Assembly: GCA_021793595.1 (NCBI GenBank) | Contig: JAJYSL010000083.1 | Coordinates: 1 to 17,031, forward strand | Direction of reading: 5' to 3' | DNA length: 17,031 bases | From: Acidobacteriota bacterium | Lineage (GTDB): Bacteria > Acidobacteriota > Terriglobia > Terriglobales > Acidobacteriaceae | Part shown: in pieces, positions 6,548-13,665 of the stretch | How the letters are laid out: each line of letters opens with the position of its first letter | Position numbering within the stretch: position 1 is the stretch's first letter | Translations under genes and position numbers: made by a program | The notes under the pieces: model-generated | What the model saw: only the letters and a program-made list of their open reading frames with translations | Told to the model about the DNA's origin: nothing | The model's database searches: none

Positions 6548-8497
6548 ATGCCATTCGTCCTGCCGCTATTCGCCTTCGCGTTACTACTTCAATGTTTCCG
6601 CCACAGACACCATGGATGGCGCGAGTCGTTAGTGTTCGCGTCGATTCCATGGGCGCTCTTCGTCGTGGTAATTACCGAGGCGCTGACACAATTTCGATGG
6701 CTGACACGAATCGGAGTTTCCATCGGCTGGCTGGGATTCGTCCTCGCTTGCCTCGTGTGGATGCGACGAACGAAGCCAGATGAACAAGCTTGCACAGTCG
6801 GCAAGGAGGAAACGGCTCCCTTTCAGTGGACTGAATGGATGGCCGTGGGTGCGATCGCGGTCCTTTTGGCTTTGACGGGCGTGACAGCCCTGGCGTCGGC
6901 ACCCAATAGCTGGGACGCAATGATGTACCATTTGCCCCGCATTGTGGAGTGGATCAACGACCGCGGCGTCCAGTTTTTTCCGACCATCGATCGCTTCCAG
7001 CTGGATCAGGCTCCATTCGCCGAATACACCATGCTGCAGACATATCTATTGTATGGGTCTGACCGGCTGGTGGCGCTGGTCCAGTGGTTTGGCTATGCAG
7101 GTTGCATCGTTGCTGCGTCAATAATAGCGAAAGAATTGGGGGGTCAACGGCGGCCACAAATCGTTGCCGCAGCCATATGCGCAACCATCCCCACGGCGGT
7201 TCTGGAGGCATCTGGAACGAAGACGGAGTTGGTTGGAGCCTACTGGATTGCGGTTGCGGTCTACCTGATGCTGCGCTGGAGGAGAAGCCAGAGTTGGCCG
7301 CTAGCCGCGGGAATTGGGGCCGCGCTTGGCCTGTCGGTGTTTACAAAAGGCACATCGTACGTTTTGCTGCCATGCATCGTTTTGGCGTGTGTGGCGATGT
7401 GGAATCGGCAGACGATGCGGCGGTTTGCGGTGAAACTGCCGCTGGTTGCTGCGATCGGTATCCTGATTTGCACGCCATTGTGGGTGCGCAACTTCAAGTA
7501 CTGCGGCTCTCCGCTGGGGCTTCCATACTTTGATGGAGCGGGCAGTGTCGAAGGCCGATTGCTGAGAAACACGCACATCACGCCAGCGGCAGTCGTCGCG
7601 AACATGGCGAGAAATGTATCCCTGCATATGGGAGTGCCGAGCGACCGCGCAAATGCCATGTTGACCCAGAGGTTTTCCGCCTTCATGCGGGCAATTGGAA
7701 TCGATCCCGACGACCCGGGGCAGCTGAACGCAACATCTTTCGGAAACACACCTCGGTTTGAGGTGCGATTTCACCCTCGCTACGAAGTACTTGCAGGAGA
7801 TTCGTTGCCGGTGCTTCTGATTTTATTGGCTGCAGGGTTATATCTTGTTTACCGGCGAAAGCTTGGAAATGAAATCGGCTGGATTGGGCTGGGCTTGATC
7901 GGCGCCTTTGTTCTGTACTCCGCGTTGTTGCGCTGGTCGCAATGGAACGCTCGATACTTGATCCCTATATTGCTTGTGGGAACCGTGTTGAGCGCGATCG
8001 TCCTGGTGCGCACATGGCCAAGGTGGGTCGTCGATACGATTGTCTGGTTCGCACTCATCCTGGCGATACCTCTGGCGCTGTCCAATGAAACTCGTCCGCT
8101 GATCACCAAGCGCGGTCTTGTGGGAAGTGTGCTGACAAGTCCACGCGACCAGACGTATTTTTTTGATTTCCATCAAAGCCTGGCAAACTCGTTTATTGCT
8201 GCCGCGGCAGCAGCCCGAGGATCTGCATGTAGATTGATTGGGATCGATGCCAATCGACTGCATTTCGAATATCCCATGATGGCCATGCTGGAACGAGGAG
8301 GCGTACCGCGCCAAATTCGCTATGTTGGGGTGGAGAATTCTACGATGCAGTACGCCGGAAAATCCCAGCCGCCGGTCTGCACCGTGATTTGCCTGGGCTG
8401 CTTGAATGCGCCAAAACAGATTGCGGAATACTCTTCACAATTTCCCAGCGTGCGAACTTTTGGGAACGTGGTGCTTTTCAGCCAAACGAAGCCCTAG
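6548..8497 (+). CDS. Large GT-C-like membrane protein (putative glycosyltransferase)
   Basis: This is a 649-residue polytopic protein with around twelve hydrophobic segments and a soluble C-terminal region of about 120 residues. After a helix at about 98-115 the first large loop reads SAPNSWDAMMYHLPRIVEWI (117-136), where Asp123 occupies the acidic position typical of GT-C enzymes, and continues with FFPTIDRFQLDQAPFAEY. A similar NSWD-x-M-x-YHLPR block occurs in the broad RgtA-D/ArnT-like set of bacterial membrane glycosyltransferases that use polyprenyl-phosphate sugars. The acceptor is unknown. A cgggag sequence lies just before the ATG at 6548. It is a different subgroup from the minus-strand membrane glycosyltransferase at 675-2276. 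It ends about 300 bp before the TonB-family array and does not look part of it. Confidence 0.75.
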   Translation: MPFVLPLFAFALLLQCFRHRHHGWRESLVFASIPWALFVVVITEALTQFRWLTRIGVSIGWLGFVLACLVWMRRTKPDEQACTVGKEETAPFQWTEWMAVGAIAVLLALTGVTALASAPNSWDAMMYHLPRIVEWINDRGVQFFPTIDRFQLDQAPFAEYTMLQTYLLYGSDRLVALVQWFGYAGCIVAASIIAKELGGQRRPQIVAAAICATIPTAVLEASGTKTELVGAYWIAVAVYLMLRWRRSQSWPLAAGIGAALGLSVFTKGTSYVLLPCIVLACVAMWNRQTMRRFAVKLPLVAAIGILICTPLWVRNFKYCGSPLGLPYFDGAGSVEGRLLRNTHITPAAVVANMARNVSLHMGVPSDRANAMLTQRFSAFMRAIGIDPDDPGQLNATSFGNTPRFEVRFHPRYEVLAGDSLPVLLILLAAGLYLVYRRKLGNEIGWIGLGLIGAFVLYSALLRWSQWNARYLIPILLVGTVLSAIVLVRTWPRWVVDTIVWFALILAIPLALSNETRPLITKRGLVGSVLTSPRDQTYFFDFHQSLANSFIAAAAAARGSACRLIGIDANRLHFEYPMMAMLERGGVPRQIRYVGVENSTMQYAGKSQPPVCTVICLGCLNAPKQIAEYSSQFPSVRTFGNVVLFSQTKP

Positions 8498-8810
8498 GCT
8501 GGATGGATCTTCGAGCCGGGAAAGGGTTACTCACCCTGCACGTGCAGCGCTATTCCTCTTGACGGACGCCATACGCGAATGTAATTCTGCTTCCCGACCT
8601 GACAATTCAATGATGCAGCCGCACTCCTGGCGCAAACGCGTGGTGCGAATCGCATTGGGCGAAGCGTACTTGCTCCGAAAGAGGGTGGTACGACGCTGGC
8701 ATCTGCGCCTGGTATTGCGGGATGGAGGCAACGATGTGTTTGAGATCCGCTGATCTGGGCGGGGCACGGTCGCAGCTTTCTTAATGATCGTCGCTGGGAT
8801 TGCGTTGAAG
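8498..8810. other. 313-bp intergenic region before the TonB-family array
   Basis: I see no convincing gene here. It holds a 12-bp perfect palindrome, ctgcacgtgcag at 8536-8547, and a ttgacg hexamer at 8559 with no good -10 at the right distance. Unlike the gaps before the second and third paralogues, it contains no copy of the era head, which fits this being the left border of the duplicated array. A promoter for the array is expected here but cannot be pinned down. Confidence 0.4.
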
Positions 8811-9935
8811 ATGAGTCGGCAAAAGTTGTTGTGCGTTTTATTGATGTGCTTTGGTTTCTCCCTTGTGTATGCGGCGGCGCAGACGCAGCCGGCGGCAGGT
8901 CCGCCTGCGGCTGCGCCAGCCTCAATCCATCGCCCCGGGGAAACCGGCAGGGCGGCAGCCGCGCCGCCGCCGGTTGTCGCCACTGCACTTGCAGATCCGC
9001 AGACGCCGGAGGAATTCTTCGCGCGGGCGCGAGCGTTGAGCGACCTGGAAGCCTCCGGAATTCCGTTTCATTTGAAAGCTACCTATGTTGCGAGCGGGGA
9101 TACGGAGTTCACCGGCAATGGCACGTATGAGGAATGGTGGCAGTCGAAAGATTTCTGGCGAAAAGAAGCTACGCTGGGCGACTACAAATATGTGGAGATG
9201 ATGAATAACGACAAGCATACGGTCTACGGGAGCTCGGACTATGTTCCGTTACGGCTGAGACAGGCGATGCAGGCAATTGAAATCGGGCATCCTCTAAAAG
9301 AAAATGCCGCTAAGAAATGGAAAATGCAGAAGAAAACGTTGGGCGGAGTGGAACTGACCGTAATTTCAGCCAAATATCCAGTCGCACGGTCAGACGCCCA
9401 CCCGCCCAGTCGCGTCGATTACTTCACAGCAAAAGGAATTCTCCGCATCTTCCAGGCAAACGGGACGCTGACCCTTTATAACAACTGGCAACCGTTTCAA
9501 AAGCTTCTGGTTTCCCGCAGCCTCCAAGTCATTTCCGGCAAGGATCGGGTACTCGATATCTCCATTGATTCACTCGAGACGCTGAATCCCAAGAACACAG
9601 CAAAACTGCCGGTCGTTCCCGATGGCTTGAACGCGCAACCCTTCTATGATGGACAGCCAACCGTAGTGTGGCCTCAACTAGAGTATCGACCGCTGCCGGA
9701 CAACCCTACCGGCCTGTCCCCAGGAGAAAAGCCAATGGTACTCATCGGCGCGACCATCGATCAAAACGGGAATCTGCGCGAGCCGTACATCGAGGAATCG
9801 GCGGGGTCGCTTCTCGATCGTGCGGCCCTGCATGCTTTCAGTCAATTTCGATTCAAGCCGGCGACATTGAACGGTAAACCTGTTGCTGTCGAGATAAGCT
9901 ACCCCTATATCTTTATTAATCAATCGACGCCGTAG
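8811..9935 (+). CDS. TonB-C-terminal family protein, paralogue 1
   Basis: I chose the ATG at 8811 because it gives a standard signal sequence, Lys-positive then LLCVLLMCFGFSLVYAAAQ; an ATG at 8784 would add nine residues before it. The 374-residue product has a Pro/Ala-rich linker (27-60, with a PPP at 52-54), the conserved domain DPQTPEEFFARA to GDYKYVE (about 62-129, with HLKATYVASGD and GTYEEWWQSKD), a middle region, and a TonB-like C-terminus (about 309-374; DQNGNLREPYIEESAGSLLD, then FRFKPATLNGKPV). TonB C-domains contact outer-membrane receptors. If the signal is uncleaved, this would be an inner-membrane-anchored periplasmic protein. No ExbB/ExbD lies nearby. I recall similar HLKA..GTYEEWW proteins as typical of Acidobacteria; the function is not established. 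Confidence 0.8.
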   Translation: MSRQKLLCVLLMCFGFSLVYAAAQTQPAAGPPAAAPASIHRPGETGRAAAAPPPVVATALADPQTPEEFFARARALSDLEASGIPFHLKATYVASGDTEFTGNGTYEEWWQSKDFWRKEATLGDYKYVEMMNNDKHTVYGSSDYVPLRLRQAMQAIEIGHPLKENAAKKWKMQKKTLGGVELTVISAKYPVARSDAHPPSRVDYFTAKGILRIFQANGTLTLYNNWQPFQKLLVSRSLQVISGKDRVLDISIDSLETLNPKNTAKLPVVPDGLNAQPFYDGQPTVVWPQLEYRPLPDNPTGLSPGEKPMVLIGATIDQNGNLREPYIEESAGSLLDRAALHAFSQFRFKPATLNGKPVAVEISYPYIFINQSTP

Positions 9936-9989
9936 CAACTCTTCTTATTCCGAAAACGCCCATGACGAGATCCGTCACATATTAGAGGG

Positions 9990-10082
9990 ATGCCTTTACG
10001 TTCTGGATTTGTTTCGATCCTGGGCTGGCTGAATGCGGGTAAATTAAGATTTGCAAATGCGCAGGGTATGGTTGCGCGATAA
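9990..10082 (+). pseudogene. Remnant of the era 5' end, copy A
   Basis: The first 18 codons read MPLRSGFVSILGWLNAGK, against MPLRSGFVSILGRPNAGK in era at 12537; the bases just before (ttagaggg) also match those before era (ctagagggg). After codon 18 the similarity to era stops and the sequence becomes the leader of paralogue 2. The little frame ends at TAA 10080-10082, 11 bases before the paralogue 2 start. Loss of the RP in the nucleotide-binding loop and of all downstream domains makes it non-functional as a GTPase. Confidence 0.8.
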
Positions 10083-10093
10083 AGGATGAATCC

Positions 10094-11197
10094 ATGCGGA
10101 AACCTATCCTTACTTGTTCTCTTTTGTTCTGCCTGATTGTTTCCTCCGCGCGGATGTTCTCTCAGACGCAGCCGGCGGCAGGTCCGCCCGCGTCTGCGCC
10201 AGCCACACCCCCTCCCCCGACGAAAGCCGCCGTCGCTCCGTTGCCTGATCCGCAGACGCCGGAGGAATTTTTTGCGCGGGCGCGGCAGTTGAGCGATCTG
10301 GAAGCCGCGGGAATTCCATTCCATTTGAAAGCTACGTATGTTGCGAGCGGTGATGCGGAGTTCACCGGGAACGGCACGTATGAGGAGTGGTGGCAATCGA
10401 AGGATCTGTGGCGAAAAGAGGCCACGCTGGGCGACTTCAAATATGTCGTCATCCGGAGCGGCGGTACAACGAGCGCCTACGCGACTCGACCCTATGTGCC
10501 GCTGCGTTTGCGGCAAGCGATGGATAATGTGCTGATCCGGATTCCAGACGACGCCCGCGCTTCCGGCGATTGGAAGATACAGCATAAGAACCTCAGCGGG
10601 GTTGTTCTCACCGTTGTTTCTTCGAAGCCCTGCATGCCAGGGAAATTTTCGACAAAGTGCGGCGTTGAGAACTATTTCACCTCGGAGGGAGTTTTGCGAA
10701 TCCGCGTGGTGAGCGCGGTTAAAACCATCTATAACGGCTTGCAGCCGATTCAAAATCAACTCGTTCCCAGGGCGATTGACGTAGCAGGAGTCCAAGGCTC
10801 GATTTTGGCAATCTCCGTCAATCTGCTGGAGCGCTTGAGCCCCGATGAAAAGATATTGTGGCGAGGCTCCCTTCCTCCTGTAGTTACGCAGTTCATCGTG
10901 CCGCCCCTACCTGTAAATGGTGACGCTGGCGTTCAAGCACCACAGGTCGTTCGCAGTGTGGAACCGGTCATGCCGGCGTCCGAGCGCAGACCTGGTTTAC
11001 AGAAGACGGCCGTGATCGCCTGCGCGATTGACGCCAAGGGTGCGGTACGCGAGCCATATGTTCAAGCCTCCGCTGGAGCGGCATTCGACCGATCTGCGCT
11101 CGACGCTGTTCGTCGATACAGCTTCATACCCGCTAAGAAGAACGGCGAACCGGTGATGGTAATTATGGATATTTCCGTCAACTTCCGTGTGTATTGA
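10094..11197 (+). CDS. TonB-C-terminal family protein, paralogue 2
   Basis: This 367-residue product starts at an ATG that gives a clear signal sequence (LTCSLLFCLIVSSARMFS). A Pro-rich linker with four prolines in a row at 39-42 follows, which is the kind of run EF-P helps translate. The conserved domain spans about 52-118 (FFARARQLSDLEAAGIPFHL and GTYEEWWQSKDLWRKEATLG). The middle region has diverged from the sister proteins and contains a Cys pair (CMPGKFSTKC). The C-terminus is a recognisable TonB-like domain (about 305-367: DAKGAVREPYVQASAGAAFD and SALDAVRRYSFIPAKKNGEP). The gene is preceded by a decayed era head and a leader shared with paralogue 3. A taaagg sequence upstream is a weak ribosome binding site. 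Confidence 0.82.
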   Translation: MRKPILTCSLLFCLIVSSARMFSQTQPAAGPPASAPATPPPPTKAAVAPLPDPQTPEEFFARARQLSDLEAAGIPFHLKATYVASGDAEFTGNGTYEEWWQSKDLWRKEATLGDFKYVVIRSGGTTSAYATRPYVPLRLRQAMDNVLIRIPDDARASGDWKIQHKNLSGVVLTVVSSKPCMPGKFSTKCGVENYFTSEGVLRIRVVSAVKTIYNGLQPIQNQLVPRAIDVAGVQGSILAISVNLLERLSPDEKILWRGSLPPVVTQFIVPPLPVNGDAGVQAPQVVRSVEPVMPASERRPGLQKTAVIACAIDAKGAVREPYVQASAGAAFDRSALDAVRRYSFIPAKKNGEPVMVIMDISVNFRVY

Positions 11198-11267
11198 GCA
11201 GCGCCGACCGGAGGATTCCCGTTTCGAAGACGAGGGAAATGACTTTGCCTGATAGATACCGGAGAAG

Positions 11268-11322
11268 ATGGCACTACGTTCTGGATTTGTTTCGATGTTG
11301 GGGCTGGCTGGATGCTGTCAAA
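11268..11322 (+). pseudogene. Remnant of the era 5' end, copy B
   Basis: The sequence from 11268 reads MALRSGFVSMLG in the era frame. An extra G in the run at 11300-11303 then shifts the frame; allowing for it, the bases continue to match copy A (ctggctg.atgc) and so the era P-loop codons. The shift removes the stop present in copy A, so the frame runs on into paralogue 3 and creates a false N-terminal extension of 35 residues. Upstream bases gatagatacc resemble the gtagatacta before era. Confidence 0.75.
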
Positions 11323-11372
11323 TGGTATCTTGCAAATGCACAGGATATGGTTGCGGGATAAGGGATGAATTC

Positions 11373-12524
11373 ATGCTGAGACCTGTTCTTGCTTGTTCCG
11401 TTTTGTTCTGCCTGATTGTTTCCTCTGCGCAGTTGCTTTGTCAGACGCAGCCGGCGGCAGGTCCGTCAGCGGCTGCGCCAGCCACCCCTTCCTCGGTGAA
11501 AACTGCCGCGAGCGCTTTGCCGGATCCGAAGACGCCACAGGAATTTTTTGCGCGGGCGCGGCAGTTGAGCGATCTGGAAGCGTCGGGAATTCCATTCCAT
11601 TTGAAAGCTACCTACGTCGCGTCCGGGGATACGGAGTTCACCGGGAACGGCACGTATGAGGAATGGTGGCAGTCGAAGGATTTGTGGCGGAAGGAAGCCA
11701 CGCTGGGCGACTACAAATATGTGGAGCTTCAGTATGGGGGGAAGAACTCAGTCTACGGAAGTTCGGATTACGTTCCGCTGCGGCTGAGGCAGATGCTGGA
11801 TGCAGTTTTGATTCGAATTGCTCCGGATGCTGGAACGGCGAGCGAGTGGAGGCTGAAACGGGAGAAGTTGAAAAACGTGGACTTTATCGTTCTTTCCAGC
11901 GTAAACGCCTGTACGGAGGTTGATCCGCAAGTGAAGTGTGCCACACAGGATCACTTCACCCAGTCTGGAATTCTACGCATCCATGCGGTAGATGTAGTGG
12001 AAACTCTTTACAACGATTTCCACTTATTTCAGGGCATGGCTTGTCCTGCGAGTGTTTTCGTGTCGGCCAGTGGAAAGGTGATTCTGGCGATTTCCTCCAC
12101 CTCCCTGGAGATGCTAAGCCCAAAAGAAAATGTGTTGTTGAAGAGTCCAACGTTTCCTGGAAATCTGCAGCCCATCGCGTCTCCAAGGCACGCCCAGCAC
12201 GGTCCTGGAGTTACGATGCCCAAGCTGATCAGTCCGAGTCCCATCCGCCATGATCCGTACTACTATCGACCTTATGCCAGGAGGGTCACACCGGCGGTAG
12301 AGGTGAGGGAAATCATCGATGAAAGGGGAAGGGTGCGGGAGCCACATGTGATCCACTCGGGCGGCCCATCTTCCGATAAGGACGCACTCAATTTCGCCCG
12401 CAGCTGCACGTTTGAGCCCTTAAAGATCCACGGAATCCCTTACAGCAGCGAAATGGTGGTGTGTTTCAGCTGCGGAAACGGGGCAGTGGATTCTTCCGTG
12501 AATGCCAAAAAGTCCCGCTGGTAG
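11373..12524 (+). CDS. TonB-C-terminal family protein, paralogue 3
   Basis: The start is set at the ATG at 11373, preceded by ataaggga, because it yields a signal sequence (LACSVLFCLIVSSAQLLCQ) matching paralogue 2; the longer frame from 11268 is made of the era remnant and leader. The product is 383 residues. It has a linker at 24-50, the conserved domain at about 51-118 (FFARARQLSDLEASGIPFHL, GTYEEWWQSKDLWRKEATLG), a diverged middle with two cysteines, and a degenerate TonB-like C-terminus (about 311-370: DERGRVREPHVIHSGG, with the usual LD..AL and FKP positions altered) followed by an extra tail of about 15 residues. LLC before Gln is not a proper lipobox. The gene ends 12 bp before era. 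Confidence 0.8.
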   Translation: MLRPVLACSVLFCLIVSSAQLLCQTQPAAGPSAAAPATPSSVKTAASALPDPKTPQEFFARARQLSDLEASGIPFHLKATYVASGDTEFTGNGTYEEWWQSKDLWRKEATLGDYKYVELQYGGKNSVYGSSDYVPLRLRQMLDAVLIRIAPDAGTASEWRLKREKLKNVDFIVLSSVNACTEVDPQVKCATQDHFTQSGILRIHAVDVVETLYNDFHLFQGMACPASVFVSASGKVILAISSTSLEMLSPKENVLLKSPTFPGNLQPIASPRHAQHGPGVTMPKLISPSPIRHDPYYYRPYARRVTPAVEVREIIDERGRVREPHVIHSGGPSSDKDALNFARSCTFEPLKIHGIPYSSEMVVCFSCGNGAVDSSVNAKKSRW

Positions 12525-12536
12525 ATACTAGAGGGG

Positions 12537-13655
12537 ATGCCATTACGTTCCGGATTTGTTTCGATACTGGGCCGGCCGAATGCCGGCAAGTCGACGCTGG
12601 TGAATGCGCTGGTGGGCGAGAAAGTCGCCATTGTGACGCGCAAGCCGCAGACCACCCGCAACCGTATCCACGGAGTGCTGGAAGTGGATGCGGTGAAGGG
12701 CAAACATCCTGCGGCGCAGATCGTGTTTGTCGATACGCCGGGCGTGCATAAGCCTACCAACCTGCTGGATAAGCGCATGTTGCAGGAGGTCTATGACGCG
12801 CTGGAGTCGCGTGACGTGGTGCTGCACGTGGTGGATGTGACGCGGCGGATGCGGCTGCCCGCTGCGAGAGAGAAAGTGACGGAAATTGATCTCGGTGCAC
12901 CTGCGGGAGAAGAAATCACCGCGCCCAAGCCTGAAGCGACCCAATCGCAAACGTATTCGCTGGAGAATGAAGATGCTTTCATTCTGGAGATGGTGAAGAA
13001 GCTGGAGTGCCCGGTCTTTCTGGTGCTGAACAAAATTGATGCGATCGATACGAAGGAGTCGCTGCTGCCGCTGATTGCGCAATTTAGCAGGCTGCACAAG
13101 TATGCAGAGGTGATTCCGGTGTCGGCGAAGGGCGGCGACGGGTTGGACCGACTGGTCGAGAAACTGGTGGAGTATATGCCGGAGGGGCCGCGGCATTTCC
13201 GCAAAGGGCAATTCACGGATCAGCCGGAGCGTTTTTTGGCGGCGGAAATTATTCGCGAGAAGATATTGAATCTGACGGGCGAAGAGGTGCCGTACTCTAG
13301 CGCCGTGGTGATTGAGCGGTTTGAAGAGCGAAAGATGCGCCCTCCACTGGCGGGAAAGCCCAAGCCAAAGCGGCTGACGAAAATTTCTGCGGCAATTTTT
13401 TGCGAACGCTCGGGGCAGAAAGCGATTCTGATCGGCAAGGGCGGTTCCATGTTGAAGCAGATTGGCATCGCGGCGCGCAAGGAACTGGAGTCGTTCCTGG
13501 GCGTGCAGGTGCATCTGGAGTTGTTCGTGAAGATTGCGGACGACTGGCGTGGATCGAGCGCGTTTCTGGATTCGCTGGACTGGCGGAATCAACTGGAAAG
13601 TCTGGGGAAGCATCAACAGCTGAAAGATTCAGGGGACGAATCGTCTGGCGAATAA
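12537..13655 (+). CDS. era: GTPase Era, with two insertions
   Basis: Era binds the 3' end of 16S rRNA and helps assemble the 30S subunit. All G motifs are present: GRPNAGKST at 12-20, the switch I region TTRNRIHG at 39-46, VDTPGVHKPTN at 65-75, NKID at 165-168 and VSAKGG at 195-200. The KH domain follows, with FCERSGQKAILIGKGGSMLK at 288-307 and VHLELFVKIADDW at 325-337. At 372 residues it is about 70 longer than Escherichia coli Era. The excess is an acidic/polar insert of about 40 residues (104-145) between G3 and G4, a Lys/Pro-rich insert (about 264-281) ahead of the KH GXXG region, and a polar tail. A gagggg sits immediately before the ATG. Its first 18 codons recur twice upstream as remnants. 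Confidence 0.96.
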   Translation: MPLRSGFVSILGRPNAGKSTLVNALVGEKVAIVTRKPQTTRNRIHGVLEVDAVKGKHPAAQIVFVDTPGVHKPTNLLDKRMLQEVYDALESRDVVLHVVDVTRRMRLPAAREKVTEIDLGAPAGEEITAPKPEATQSQTYSLENEDAFILEMVKKLECPVFLVLNKIDAIDTKESLLPLIAQFSRLHKYAEVIPVSAKGGDGLDRLVEKLVEYMPEGPRHFRKGQFTDQPERFLAAEIIREKILNLTGEEVPYSSAVVIERFEERKMRPPLAGKPKPKRLTKISAAIFCERSGQKAILIGKGGSMLKQIGIAARKELESFLGVQVHLELFVKIADDWRGSSAFLDSLDWRNQLESLGKHQQLKDSGDESSGE

Positions 13656-13665
13656 GCGGCCTGCG

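Noticed and set aside
8559..8587. ttgacg hexamer as -35 of a promoter for the TonB-family array
   Set aside because: At 17 bases spacing the -10 would be taattc, a poor match to TATAAT.
11268..11372. N-terminal extension of paralogue 3 (35 residues before the signal sequence)
   Set aside because: These codons come from the era remnant and the leader region. The sister gene starts at the equivalent of 11373, and the extension would block the signal sequence.
12543..13616. Long open frame of 357 codons antisense to era
   Set aside because: It is His/Arg/Gln-rich with no domain-like pattern and mirrors era, which has all its GTPase motifs.
13656..13665. Shared terminator between era and the NtrX-like gene
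   Set aside because: Only 10 bp separate the two stops and no hairpin with a T-run is visible on either strand.
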